A DNA stretch of 64,000 nucleotides from JBBQVZ01 sp963695975 (GTDB lineage: Bacteria > Actinomycetota > UBA4738 > HRBIN12), in NCBI GenBank assembly GCA_963695975.1, contig CAVOIB010000002.1, positions 372,001-436,000 on the forward strand, in the 5' to 3' direction. Shown in pieces: positions 56,139 through 64,000 of the stretch. How positions within the stretch are numbered: the first letter of the stretch is position 1; every line of letters starts with the position of its first letter. Made by a program: the position numbers and the translations under genes. Under the pieces are notes generated by a model. The model searched no databases, was not told where the DNA came from, and saw only the letters and a list, made by a program, of their open reading frames with translations.

Positions 56139-56618
56139 GTGACCACCGTTCGACCGCTCACCCAAGAGGAGCGGGCGTGGATGAGTGCACTGCTCGCCGA
56201 GCGGTGGGCCGGCGAGACGGTGGTGGCCCATGGCGTCATCCACCGCCCCGATCGCCTGCCGGCGATCGTCGCGGAGGACGAGCGGGGCGGTCGCGTCGGG
56301 TTGGCCACGTACACGATCGATTCCGGCGCCTGCGAGATCGTCACGATCGACGCGCTGGTCCCCGGCACGGGTTACGGGCGCGCGATGGTCGACGCGGTAA
56401 CGACCATCGCCCGCGAGGCTGGGTGCTCGCGTCTTCGGTTGATCACGACCAACGACAACGTGGGCGCGTTGGCGTTCTACCGAACCCTGGGGTTCGAGGT
56501 GGTCGCCGTCCGTGAAGGCGCGATCGACGAGGCACGGAAGTTGAAGCCGTCCATCCCTTGGGTGAGCGAAGATGGGGTACCGATAACGGATGAGATCGAG
56601 CTGGAACGCCGGCTCTAG
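56139..56618 (+). CDS. GNAT-family N-acetyltransferase
   Basis: The 159-residue protein shows the GNAT acetyl-CoA loop as VPGTGYGRAMVDAVTTIARE and the last motif NDNVGALAFYRTLGFEVVAV. The opening VRPLTQEERAWMSALLAERW matches a small subgroup whose substrates are unknown. The start is a GTG without an evident ribosome-binding site. A DinB-like gene follows after 18 bp. Confidence 0.85.
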   Translation: MTTVRPLTQEERAWMSALLAERWAGETVVAHGVIHRPDRLPAIVAEDERGGRVGLATYTIDSGACEIVTIDALVPGTGYGRAMVDAVTTIAREAGCSRLRLITTNDNVGALAFYRTLGFEVVAVREGAIDEARKLKPSIPWVSEDGVPITDEIELERRL

Positions 56619-56636
56619 CGAGGAGGAAGCCCGCGC

Positions 56637-57170
56637 ATGGACCGCCCAACGTCACCGGACCCCGTCACCGAACCCAGGGCGTACCAGGACCACCTCCTCG
56701 GGTGGCTCGGCGACGACGACCCGGCGGCCGTGCAGGCGGCGACACCGGCGACGCTGAGGCAACTCGCTGCCGAGGCGGGGCCGCATCTCACGCTCCGCCC
56801 CGAGGCGACCGAGTGGTCGGCGCTCGAGTGCATCGCACACATCGTGGACGCCGAGGTCGTGATGTCCGGCAGGTACCGGTGGGTGCTGGCTCACGACGAA
56901 CCGCCGCTGATCGGCTACGACCAGGATCTGTGGGTCGACCGGCTCCACGCCGACGAGGCGGACACCGAAGGGCTGCTCGAGTTGTTCGATTCGCTGCGTT
57001 TGGCCAACGTGACCCTCTGGCAGCGGACGCCTATGGAGCTCAAGCAGCGGGTCGGGATCCACGCGGAGCGCGGTCCGGAGAGCTACGACCTGGCGTTCCG
57101 GATGATCGCCGGGCATGATCGGTTCCACATCGCGCAGGCGCGTCGGGCGCTCGAGGCGCTCGGCTCCTAG
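56637..57170 (+). CDS. DinB-family protein
   Basis: The 177-residue helical protein has the DinB metal-site pattern: a histidine in SALECIAHIVDAEVVMSGRY and two in RMIAGHDRFHIAQARRAL (HDxxH). This group binds a divalent metal and often acts with a low-molecular-weight thiol. The ATG has a GAGGAGG site, and the gene ends 4 bp from the convergent helicase gene. Confidence 0.83.
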   Translation: MDRPTSPDPVTEPRAYQDHLLGWLGDDDPAAVQAATPATLRQLAAEAGPHLTLRPEATEWSALECIAHIVDAEVVMSGRYRWVLAHDEPPLIGYDQDLWVDRLHADEADTEGLLELFDSLRLANVTLWQRTPMELKQRVGIHAERGPESYDLAFRMIAGHDRFHIAQARRALEALGS

Positions 57171-57174
57171 AGGC

Positions 57175-59457
57175 TCATCCCCACGCGCTGCCGAGGATCG
57201 CGGCGAGCAACGCCGCCGCTCCGTGCTTGTCGAGCGGTTCGTTGCCGTTCCCGCACTTCGGCGACTGGACGCAGGACGGACAGCCCCGCGAGCAGGGACA
57301 TTGCTTGATGGCCTCGAGCGTCGCGGCGAGCCACCGATCCGCGGTGCGGAACCCTCGCTCCGTGATGCCCGCGCCCCCCGGGTAGCCGTCGTAGATGAAG
57401 ATCGTGCAGAGCTCCGTGTCCGGATGGAGCGGTGTCGAGACGCCGCCCACGTCCCACCGATCGCACGTGGCGACGAGAGGAAGCAGTCCGATCGCTGCGT
57501 GTTCAGCCGCATGAACCGCGCCGGGCAGGGCGCGCTGTGATACCGCGGCGCGGTCGAGCACCCCTTGCTCGATCGTCCACCAGACCGCCTTCGTCTCGAG
57601 ATGCTGGGGTGGGAGGGAGAGTGGGACCTCATCGATCACGTCGTTCGTCGACACCAACTTCTGCACGTAGCCGACGACCTGGTTCGTCACGCGCACCGTT
57701 CCGAAGTACACGGCGGCTTCGCCGGTCGTTGCCGCCTCGAGCACATCGACGATCTCGATGTCGGTCGTGTCGCGCGATTGTGTGTAGAAGTCCGGGTCGG
57801 CCTCGTGCACCACGGCCACCCTCGCCACGAGGTCGAGCTCGTCGACGAGGTATTGATCGCCCTGGTGCAGGTAGACCGCCCCCGGGTGAAGCGTTCCGTA
57901 GGCGCGATGCTCGTCCGCGGAGCCGAGCAGCTCCCCCGTGTCGCCGATCACGATCGAGTAGATCCGGCCGGCGCCCGCGCGGATGTCGACGGAACGATGT
58001 GGGTCCGCCCTGCCCCGGTCGTTCCAGGAATCTTTACGCCGCACCAACTCTCCGCGCTCCTCCATACGTGTCACGGCCGCAGAAACGTCGTTCTGTTCGC
58101 CGAAGAACGCGAGTTCGTGGTCGCGCAGGGGTGACTCACGGGCCGCGCAGCGGAGGTGCGGCTCCAGGACGTAGGGGTTGGTCGGGTCGATGACGGCCGC
58201 CTCGGGCGGCTTGTCGAACAGGTCTTCAGGATGGTGCACGAGGAACTGATCGAGCGGATCGTCCTGCGCCACGAGCATCGCGAGGGAATCGGAATCGCGC
58301 CGTCCGGCGCGTCCCGCCTGCTGCCACATCGATGCGCGCGTCCCCGGGTAGCCGGTGAGGACGGCGGCGTCGAGGGACCCGATGTCGATCCCCAGCTCGA
58401 GCGCGCTCGTAGATGCGACCGCAAGGAGCTCGCCCTCAGCGAGCTGCCGTTCGATCCTGCGGCGATCCTCGGCGAGGTAGCCCGCGCGATAGGCCTTGAT
58501 CTTCGTCCGCTTCTGCCCGTCGCCTACGTCGCGCCGTGCGAATTCTGCCAGCAGTTCTGCTCCTCGCCGCGACCGCGCGAAGGCGATCGTCCGCACGTCC
58601 TGTTGCACGAGCCGAGAGACCAGACCGGCCGCCTCGGCGAGCGCGCTCCTCCTTGCGCCCGAGTCCTCGTCCACGATCGGCGGGTTCCACAAGGCGAACA
58701 GCTTCTCGCCTGATGGAGCGGCGTCCTCGATCACCGCGCTGAAGGCGAGGCCGGTCAGTCGGGTGGCGAGCTCGTCCGGGTTTCCGATCGTGGCGCTCGC
58801 GAGCATCCACCGCGGCGAGCCGCCGTAGTGGGCGATCAATCGCCGGAGCCGCCGAAGGGCCATCGCGACGTGCGACCCGAACACGCCCTTGCACACGTGT
58901 GCCTCGTCGACCACCACCAACGAGAGTCGGAACAGGAAGTCGGCCCACCGTGCGTGATCAGGGAGGAGCGCCAGATGAAGCATGTCCGGGTTGGTCATCA
59001 CCAGATTCGCGTTCTTGCGGATCACAGGGCGCTCCGCCCGCGGCGTATCCCCGTCGTAGACGGCTGCCTTCAGTTGCGGGAGCTTCAGCGCTCGCACCGC
59101 CCGGAGCTGATCGCGCGCGAGGGCCTTCGTCGGGAAGAGGTAGAGCGCGGTCGAGGTCTGACGCTCGACCGCCTCGGCCGCGAACGCGAGGTTGTACACG
59201 AGCGTCTTGCCCGAAGCCGTCCCGGTTGCCATCACCAGGTTGCGATCCGCGGCGAGCACCTCGAGGCCGTCGGCCTGATGCGGATACAGGCCGTGGACGC
59301 CGACGAGTTCCATCCGATCGCGGACGAGTTCGGGGATCCAGCCGGGGAAGGGATGTATCGCGAGACGGCGCGCGGGGAACTCCCGCACGTGCACCAGCGA
59401 TGATGCCGCCGTCTCCTCATCGACCCTCAGCGAGGCAAGGAACGCGCGTGGATCCAC
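57175..59457 (-). CDS. DEAH-box helicase with DUF1998 zinc domain (MrfA-like)
   Basis: The 760-residue protein has the SF2 helicase core: Walker A ATGTASGKTL, DEAH in VVVDEAHV, SAT in LASATIG, and motif VI QQAGRAGRR. The C-terminal half ends in the four-cysteine DUF1998 element CPCSRGCPSCVQSPKC. This matches MrfA of Bacillus, a 3'-5' helicase that works with an exonuclease to remove mitomycin crosslinks; no MrfB-like exonuclease gene is adjacent. The GTG start is fixed by a TAGCAT box 6 nt upstream. With the YcaQ-type glycosylase, it suggests capacity for crosslink repair. Confidence 0.87.
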   Translation of the reverse strand: MDPRAFLASLRVDEETAASSLVHVREFPARRLAIHPFPGWIPELVRDRMELVGVHGLYPHQADGLEVLAADRNLVMATGTASGKTLVYNLAFAAEAVERQTSTALYLFPTKALARDQLRAVRALKLPQLKAAVYDGDTPRAERPVIRKNANLVMTNPDMLHLALLPDHARWADFLFRLSLVVVDEAHVCKGVFGSHVAMALRRLRRLIAHYGGSPRWMLASATIGNPDELATRLTGLAFSAVIEDAAPSGEKLFALWNPPIVDEDSGARRSALAEAAGLVSRLVQQDVRTIAFARSRRGAELLAEFARRDVGDGQKRTKIKAYRAGYLAEDRRRIERQLAEGELLAVASTSALELGIDIGSLDAAVLTGYPGTRASMWQQAGRAGRRDSDSLAMLVAQDDPLDQFLVHHPEDLFDKPPEAAVIDPTNPYVLEPHLRCAARESPLRDHELAFFGEQNDVSAAVTRMEERGELVRRKDSWNDRGRADPHRSVDIRAGAGRIYSIVIGDTGELLGSADEHRAYGTLHPGAVYLHQGDQYLVDELDLVARVAVVHEADPDFYTQSRDTTDIEIVDVLEAATTGEAAVYFGTVRVTNQVVGYVQKLVSTNDVIDEVPLSLPPQHLETKAVWWTIEQGVLDRAAVSQRALPGAVHAAEHAAIGLLPLVATCDRWDVGGVSTPLHPDTELCTIFIYDGYPGGAGITERGFRTADRWLAATLEAIKQCPCSRGCPSCVQSPKCGNGNEPLDKHGAAALLAAILGSAWG

Positions 59458-59463
59458 GTCGCG

Positions 59464-59469
59464 ATGCTA
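59464..59469 (-). promoter_or_regulatory. -10 box, leaderless promoter of the helicase gene
   Basis: TAGCAT on the minus strand ends 6 nt before the GTG at 59457. It lies inside the 9-bp gap to the preceding exchanger gene's stop, so the helicase has its own promoter despite tight packing. Confidence 0.6.
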
Positions 59470-60819
59470 GCCGGACGCACCGTCGGGATCGTCGGCCGCC
59501 GACGAGAGCTCCGCGTACGGTGCCCGAAACCCGTCCCTGAGCAGCCGCGGCATGCGTTGTCGGTCGCCGATGAAGACCCAGAGCCCGAGTGCCATGTAGA
59601 CGCAGCCCACGGCGATCCGCTCGGCGCCGTGGAGGCTCTCCGGCACGATCGCCCCCAACACGAATTGCGCCCAGAAGAGGCCGAAGAGGAACCAGGCCTC
59701 CTTGAGCGACATCGAAAGGTTCGACAAGACCGCGACCGCGAAGAAGGACTGCGCGGCGGTGAGGAAGAGCTCCTCTCGCTGCACGGCATCGATCGGAAGC
59801 CCATGGAGTCCGCCCGCGGCGATCGAGAACACGATCGGGAGCGTTCCGACGAGCAAGGTCCACTGGTTCACCTTCGACGACACGAGGGTGCCCAGACCCG
59901 CGTTCGTGTTGAGTCGCCACGCGTAGAGGCCGGCCACCAGGAGCTCGGGTGCCTCGGATGCCAGCGGGGCCAGCCATTGGACCAAGAAGAATTCGCTGAT
60001 CCCCAGGTCGGCGCCGGTCTCCACGAGCGCGTGGGCGAAGGGTTCGGCGCACGCGAGGATCACCCCCGCTGCGAACACGAACATCACCACGATGGACGTG
60101 CGGCGAGCGTTCGTGGAGAAGGTGCCGACGTAGCGCGCCGGTCCCACCAGGTCCGGCGCCTCCGCGGGCGCGCGAGAGACGCGGAGCGTGTACAGCACGA
60201 AGATCGTGATCAGCACCACCGCGTCGATGGGGGTGATCGAGTGCTTCAGCGGGAGCGTGAGCGAGTAGACGGTTGCCGCGGCCAGGTACGCCAGCTCGAT
60301 CGAGTGTTCGCGGTCCAGCTTGATGCCTTCCCATCGCCTGGCCGCGGTCGAGCCGTATCGTTTGCGGATCCGGCTCCAAGCGATGAACACGACCATGGAC
60401 CAGCCGATCCCGATCAGCAAGCGGTTGGCCCCGGTCATGTTCGCGAGCGCCAGGGAGCAAGGCGATTCCGTGCCCGTTCCTTGGATAGGCAGGCAGGCAG
60501 GACCGGTTGCAGCGAACGATTCCCCGCCCTGCCACGCGAACACGAAGTCCACCGCGTACTCCGGCAGCACCGCGATCAGCGCCAGTACAGCGATCGCGAG
60601 GCCCGCGGACACGTCGAGTTGGGCGGCCTCCGCGGCCCAGGACAGGATGAACGCAGAGCCCACGATGCCGAGCCCGAAGACGAACGCTTGGACCGGGTGG
60701 GGGAGCGTGGGGCCGGCCGCGGCAACCGCTAGTCCGGGGACGGTCACGACGACCGCGGCCACGAACACGGCCACCTGACGTCGTGGATGGATGTCGGTGA
60801 GATCATCCGTCGTCTTCAG
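59467..60819 (-). CDS. Ca2+:cation antiporter-family membrane protein (YrbG-like)
   Basis: The protein of about 450 residues has ten to twelve membrane helices in two inverted halves. The alpha-repeat signatures read VLALIAVLPEYAVDF with LALANMTGANRLLIG, and LAPLASEAPELLVAGLYAW with LVSSKVNQWTLLVG; the acidic residues in these pairs bind the cations. It should exchange Ca2+ for Na+ or H+. The N-terminus is uncertain: a CTG at 60819 has GGAGG 6 nt upstream, while an in-frame ATG at 60885 has none. It is divergent from a second, shorter exchanger gene. Confidence 0.78.
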   Translation of the reverse strand: MKTTDDLTDIHPRRQVAVFVAAVVVTVPGLAVAAAGPTLPHPVQAFVFGLGIVGSAFILSWAAEAAQLDVSAGLAIAVLALIAVLPEYAVDFVFAWQGGESFAATGPACLPIQGTGTESPCSLALANMTGANRLLIGIGWSMVVFIAWSRIRKRYGSTAARRWEGIKLDREHSIELAYLAAATVYSLTLPLKHSITPIDAVVLITIFVLYTLRVSRAPAEAPDLVGPARYVGTFSTNARRTSIVVMFVFAAGVILACAEPFAHALVETGADLGISEFFLVQWLAPLASEAPELLVAGLYAWRLNTNAGLGTLVSSKVNQWTLLVGTLPIVFSIAAGGLHGLPIDAVQREELFLTAAQSFFAVAVLSNLSMSLKEAWFLFGLFWAQFVLGAIVPESLHGAERIAVGCVYMALGLWVFIGDRQRMPRLLRDGFRAPYAELSSAADDPDGASG

Positions 60820-60958
60820 CGCGAGCCTCCAGCCTTCCGGCCGAAGGTCTCGTCCCCGCCGCTGCGGGAGGTCGCCGGGTCGCATCGCACGACCGTGATG
60901 ACGGCGAACCCCTTGTCGGACTACTCCCCTTCGTATCTCACCGTAGCAGAGCGGGTGG

Positions 60959-60964
60959 GACAAT
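60959..60964 (+). promoter_or_regulatory. -10 box of the second exchanger gene
   Basis: GACAAT ends 6 nt before the ATG at 60971, with no ribosome-binding site between. Confidence 0.45.
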
Positions 60965-60970
60965 CCGGCG

Positions 60971-62008
60971 ATGGTCTGGGTCCTGCTCGGCGCGTCCCTA
61001 TTGATAATCCTGGCGGGTGCGGAGCTGTTCACGAACGGCATCGAGTGGATCGGCGAGGGGTTCGGTCTGTCCGAGGGAGCCGTCGGATCGGTGCTCGCCG
61101 CCGTCGGCACCGCCCTGCCCGAGACGCTGCTCCCGCTCGTGGCGATCCTGTCAGGACACGACGCCGGCGAGGAGATCGGGACCGGAGCCATCTTGGGCGC
61201 GCCGTTCATGCTGACGACCCTCGCCATGGTCGTGATCGCGGTCGGCGTGTTCGTTGCGGCGCGCGGAGGGCGGCGCAGCACCGACCTGACGTTCGATGTC
61301 GGCGTGATCCGTCAGGACCTCGGTTACTTCTTGATGATGTATACGCTCGCTGTGGTGGCGGGTCTGCTGAACAGCAAGCCGTTCGACTACGGGCTCGTCG
61401 TGGTGCTCTTCGTGGGCTACGTCTACTACGTCCGCCGGCACTTCCAGGGTCCCGGCGAGAAGGAGCTGCAGGAAGAAGCCGAGTCTGAGATCAAGGCGCT
61501 CTACGTGTGGGACGCGTTCCGCCGGTTCAAGCGTTCGCTGCCGGCGTGGACGAAGGACGCCTCCACGGCCGCCCCGTTCGTCCAGGTTGGGCTGGCGCTC
61601 GGCCTCATCATCGGTGGAGCCGAGCTGTTCATCCACGCGGTGAACGACCTGGCCGAGTTGTTCGGCATCTCACCACTGGCGTTCTCGCTGTTGGTGGCGC
61701 CGATCGCGACCGAGCTGCCGGAGAAGTTCAACAGCGTGATCTGGGTGAGCCGGCGCAAGGACACGCTCGCGCTCGGCAACATGACCGGAGCCATGGTCTT
61801 CCAATCGTCGTTCCCTGTAGCGATCGGGCTGCTGCTGACTCCGTGGAAGCTGGAGGGGCCGTCGCTCGTGGCCGCGCTCGGCGCACTGGTGGCCGGCTCG
61901 GTCCTCTGGCTCCAAGTACGGTTCCGGCGCAAGCTGACCGCCCCGATGCTGTTGTTCCAGGGCATCTTCTACGTTGGCTACGTCGTGTACGTCGTTACCC
62001 AGCTCTGA
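60971..62008 (+). CDS. Ca2+:cation antiporter-family membrane protein
   Basis: The 345-residue protein has about ten membrane helices and two alpha-repeats: VGTALPETLLPLVAIL with EIGTGAILGAPFML, and IATELPEKFNSVIWV with LALGNMTGAMVFQSSFPVAI. The glutamates in ALPET and ELPEK are the expected cation ligands. A charged cytoplasmic loop (GPGEKELQEEAESEIKALYV) separates the halves. It is only distantly similar to the divergent 450-residue exchanger, so the pair is not a recent duplication. Confidence 0.8.
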   Translation: MVWVLLGASLLIILAGAELFTNGIEWIGEGFGLSEGAVGSVLAAVGTALPETLLPLVAILSGHDAGEEIGTGAILGAPFMLTTLAMVVIAVGVFVAARGGRRSTDLTFDVGVIRQDLGYFLMMYTLAVVAGLLNSKPFDYGLVVVLFVGYVYYVRRHFQGPGEKELQEEAESEIKALYVWDAFRRFKRSLPAWTKDASTAAPFVQVGLALGLIIGGAELFIHAVNDLAELFGISPLAFSLLVAPIATELPEKFNSVIWVSRRKDTLALGNMTGAMVFQSSFPVAIGLLLTPWKLEGPSLVAALGALVAGSVLWLQVRFRRKLTAPMLLFQGIFYVGYVVYVVTQL

Positions 62009-62010
62009 AG

Positions 62011-62961
62011 CTACGTCTCGTTCGCGGTCGGGCTCGGGGGGATGTTCTTCTTGCTCACGATCGCATCGGGCTTCAGGTCGGCGAAGATCGCGTCCTTCTC
62101 CGACGAGAGATGAACGACCGAGAGCGAGCCCTCGAACCCGGTTGAGCCCGGCAGCGCGATGTTCGTCACGCCGTTCGGGTTGATGTGCGAGCAGGTGTAG
62201 GCGAGCGCCATGATCTCGTCGAACGGCACGGTGGTCTGGACGTTGCGCATCCCCGATGCGATCCACGTGAAGAGCAGGCTCTGATCCGACTGGAACTCCT
62301 TGCGGAACTGCGCCAGCGAGGCGATCAACACCCGCCCCCCGTTCTCCGTGCGAGCGAAATCGCCCCCGGAGAGGCTGTGGCGATCACGGGAGAACGCCAG
62401 GACCTGGTCGCCGTCGAGCGTCTGTACGCCCGGTTCGAAGTCGGCCCCCGAATACGAGTCGTGCATCGAGAACGGCACGTCCATGGTGAGCCCACCGAGG
62501 TTGTCGTAGAGCTGGGACACGCCCCAGAAGGTGGTGAGCGCGTAGTAGTCGATCGTGAGTCCCGAGATGCTCTCGACCGTCTTGACCAACAGGTCGGGGC
62601 CGCCGTCCACCATCGAGGCGTTGATCTTGCTGCTGCCGTTCCCGGGGATGTCGACCCACGAGTCCCGCGGAATCCCGATGATCGTGGCTTTGTGCTTGTC
62701 GGGGTTGATCGACACGACGTGGATCGAATCGGCGAGCGAATGCGTGACGTCGTCGCCCAGCCGAGCTCCGCTGCCCACGACCAGGAGCACGATCGGCGTG
62801 CTGCCGGTGAGCGATGGAGCGTAGCCGGCGTGCGCCTTGCCGATCACGACCCCCACCTGTGCGGAGGCCGGAGCGGCCGAACCGATGGCCCCCAGAGCGG
62901 ATCCGGCGACCCACGCCACCAGAGCCGTGATCGCGAAGGCGGCGCGCTTCCGGACGCTCAC
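62011..62961 (-). CDS. LytR-CpsA-Psr (LCP) family protein
   Basis: The 316-residue protein has an N-terminal membrane anchor (AAFAITALVAWVAGSALGAI) and the LCP catalytic domain: ADSIHVVSINPDKHKATIIG, IPRDSWVDIPG (with the conserved Arg and Asp), GLTIDYYALTTFWGVSQLYD and the FSRDRHSLSGGDFAR block. LCP enzymes transfer glycan chains from lipid carriers to peptidoglycan or other wall polymers. The GTG overlaps the stop of the upstream membrane protein gene (GTGA). Confidence 0.88.
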   Translation of the reverse strand: MSVRKRAAFAITALVAWVAGSALGAIGSAAPASAQVGVVIGKAHAGYAPSLTGSTPIVLLVVGSGARLGDDVTHSLADSIHVVSINPDKHKATIIGIPRDSWVDIPGNGSSKINASMVDGGPDLLVKTVESISGLTIDYYALTTFWGVSQLYDNLGGLTMDVPFSMHDSYSGADFEPGVQTLDGDQVLAFSRDRHSLSGGDFARTENGGRVLIASLAQFRKEFQSDQSLLFTWIASGMRNVQTTVPFDEIMALAYTCSHINPNGVTNIALPGSTGFEGSLSVVHLSSEKDAIFADLKPDAIVSKKNIPPSPTANET

Positions 62962-63644
62962 GACGAGCTCCCGGACGCGCTCGGCGAAGGGGCAGCCTGT
63001 TGCTCGTCGTTCCGCATGATCTTGAACGACACCACCTTCCAGGAGCCATCGATCTTCTGGAACACGTACTGACCTTTGCTCAGGATCAGGAGATCCTGAC
63101 CGTCCTTGCCGCTCCCCGTGGCCTTGAACTTCACGATCGCGACGACGGAATACGGCTCGTCCTTCGGATCGAACAGCACCTTCGCTTTGAGCGTCGAGCT
63201 CCCCGTCGGCAGGATCGTGTCGAACGCGTCGCCGGCGCCCGTCCCCGCGGTGACGGTCTCGACCTGGGCCTGCGCCTCGGTTCCGGATCCGGTGTCGAAG
63301 AACGTCCAGACGTCGTCGTATGAGCCGTCCTGCCAATTGCCGGGATCTAGGAAGGCGTCGATGTAGAGGGCGTCCATGACCTTGGTGACCTCGGCGGCGG
63401 GTGTCTTCGCCTCGGTCTTGAGCGCTTCGGTGTCGGCGTCCGGGCTGGTTGCGACGGAGAGGACCTTCGAGGTATCGAACGCGAACGGAGGGGTCTCGGG
63501 GTCGTGCGTGAGGGGTCCGCTGTTGCCCCCGCCGCCCGATAGGAGGAAGACGAGGATCACCGCGATAACAGCCACGACCCCACCGATGATGAGGGCTGCG
63601 GGCTTGATGCGGGAGTTTGACGGAACGTGACGGCCTTCTGACAA
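62958..63644 (-). CDS. Membrane-anchored extracellular protein of unknown function
   Basis: The 228-residue protein has one N-terminal membrane helix (PAALIIGGVVAVIAVILVFL), a Gly/Ser/Asp-rich linker and an extracellular domain of about 140 residues with an NTF2-like feel (SKGQYVFQKIDGSWKVVSFK). A Ser-rich tail follows. It is translationally coupled to the LCP gene, so a role in cell-wall glycan attachment is likely. The frame opens at a TTG (63644), 9 nt after a TAGGCT hexamer. Confidence 0.68.
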   Translation of the reverse strand: MSEGRHVPSNSRIKPAALIIGGVVAVIAVILVFLLSGGGGNSGPLTHDPETPPFAFDTSKVLSVATSPDADTEALKTEAKTPAAEVTKVMDALYIDAFLDPGNWQDGSYDDVWTFFDTGSGTEAQAQVETVTAGTGAGDAFDTILPTGSSTLKAKVLFDPKDEPYSVVAIVKFKATGSGKDGQDLLILSKGQYVFQKIDGSWKVVSFKIMRNDEQQAAPSPSASGSSS

Positions 63645-63778
63645 AACGCCGTCAGCCTAAGGGCGACTCTCCGCTCCAACAACTACCCGGTGTGATGAAG
63701 TCGTGAAACCCCACCCCCAGGGTTAGGATGACGCGGTCCGAAGGTGCGCCGGGAAGTCTGGTCGGCAGGAGTTCGCGT

Positions 63779-64000
63779 ATGGCACCGACCGATCCCGACG
63801 ACGACGGTCCCTCCCGGTCCGCTCTGCGCGTTCCCTGGGCGCACTCGGACCGGCTCGTGCCGCGACGTGTCGTCCGCCCCCTCCAGGAGTTCCTGCAGGC
63901 ATCGACATCGGGAGGGGTCTTGCTCGTGTTTGCCGCGATCATCGCCCTGGTCTGGGCGAACTCGCCGGTCGCCGACAGCTACGTCCGGTTCTGGCGCATG
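63779..64000 (+). CDS. nhaA: Na+/H+ antiporter NhaA, N-terminal fragment (runs off the window)
   Basis: From ATG 63779 the frame stays open to the window end (74 codons). It reads VVRPLQEFLQASTSGGVLLV, then IIALVWANSPVADSYVRFW, the typical first helix region of NhaA. An acidic 40-residue N-terminus precedes it. NhaA exchanges two protons for one sodium ion and protects against salt and alkali. A GGAG site lies 8 nt before the ATG. Confidence 0.85.
   Translation, partial: MAPTDPDDDGPSRSALRVPWAHSDRLVPRRVVRPLQEFLQASTSGGVLLVFAAIIALVWANSPVADSYVRFWRM

Overview
This is high-GC DNA from an actinobacterium (phylum Actinomycetota). The markers are an Ino1 homologue preceded by a PadR regulator, an actinobacterial-type fourth cytochrome oxidase subunit (CtaF), a PAC2 protein, a mycothiol-S-transferase/DinB-like protein, an LCP-family protein, and many genes whose -10 box (TANNNT) lies 6-7 nt before the start codon, the signature of leaderless transcripts. 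The split b6f-like cytochrome b and the unusual oxidase suggest a lineage away from the mycobacteria and streptomycetes; class cannot be fixed from this window. No rRNA, tRNA, CRISPR array, insertion sequence or prophage was seen.

Layout. 1-1.5 kb: 5' end of ino1 with its PadR repressor, then a flavin-binding stress-type oxidase. 1.5-5 kb: cobalamin riboswitch and btuFCD importer. 5-10.3 kb: PAC2 protein, S51 peptidase, AlkZ-like glycosylase, a fused homocysteine methyltransferase/MTHFR, a decayed zinc-ribbon gene and an ABC ATPase. 10.4-18.6 kb: a two-component system with ctaG and ctaB (cyoE), convergent with the cytochrome oxidase operon (cupredoxin lipoprotein, ctaC, ctaD, ctaE, ctaF). 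One TGACAG-N2-CTGTCA palindrome lies in front of both transcription units, so the two-component system may control the oxidase. ctaD carries two +1 frameshifts. 18.6-26 kb: oxidoreductases, DNA glycosylase AlkA, two flavodoxins, a P1 peptidase. 26-30 kb: a second two-component system with two small membrane proteins, and an ArsR-SRPBCC-VOC operon. 30-36 kb: a large adenylate cyclase/AAA/TPR protein, a TOPRIM protein and a YcaQ-type glycosylase. 36-46.5 kb: a TetR/DUF4386 pair, a phosphodiesterase, a decayed lipoprotein gene, a ScyD-like secreted protein, and a MarR-controlled ABC-2 exporter.

46.6-53.0 kb holds the most unusual locus: one tightly packed operon with a GltD/Nfn-like flavoprotein carrying extra Fe-S centres, a split cytochrome b, a Rieske protein, a cytochrome c, and a lipoprotein with five cupredoxin domains, the last four encoded by 381-bp units that look identical. 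With the two further cupredoxin modules in the oxidase operon, it suggests a respiratory chain that passes electrons from a pyridine nucleotide/ferredoxin-type flavoprotein and quinol, through the bc complex, along copper proteins to the oxidase.

53-64 kb: envelope functions (flippase, LCP protein), an MrfA-like helicase, two divergent Ca2+/cation exchangers and the 5' end of nhaA. Boundaries and starts were judged by eye; family names come from recognisable motifs, not from database searches.
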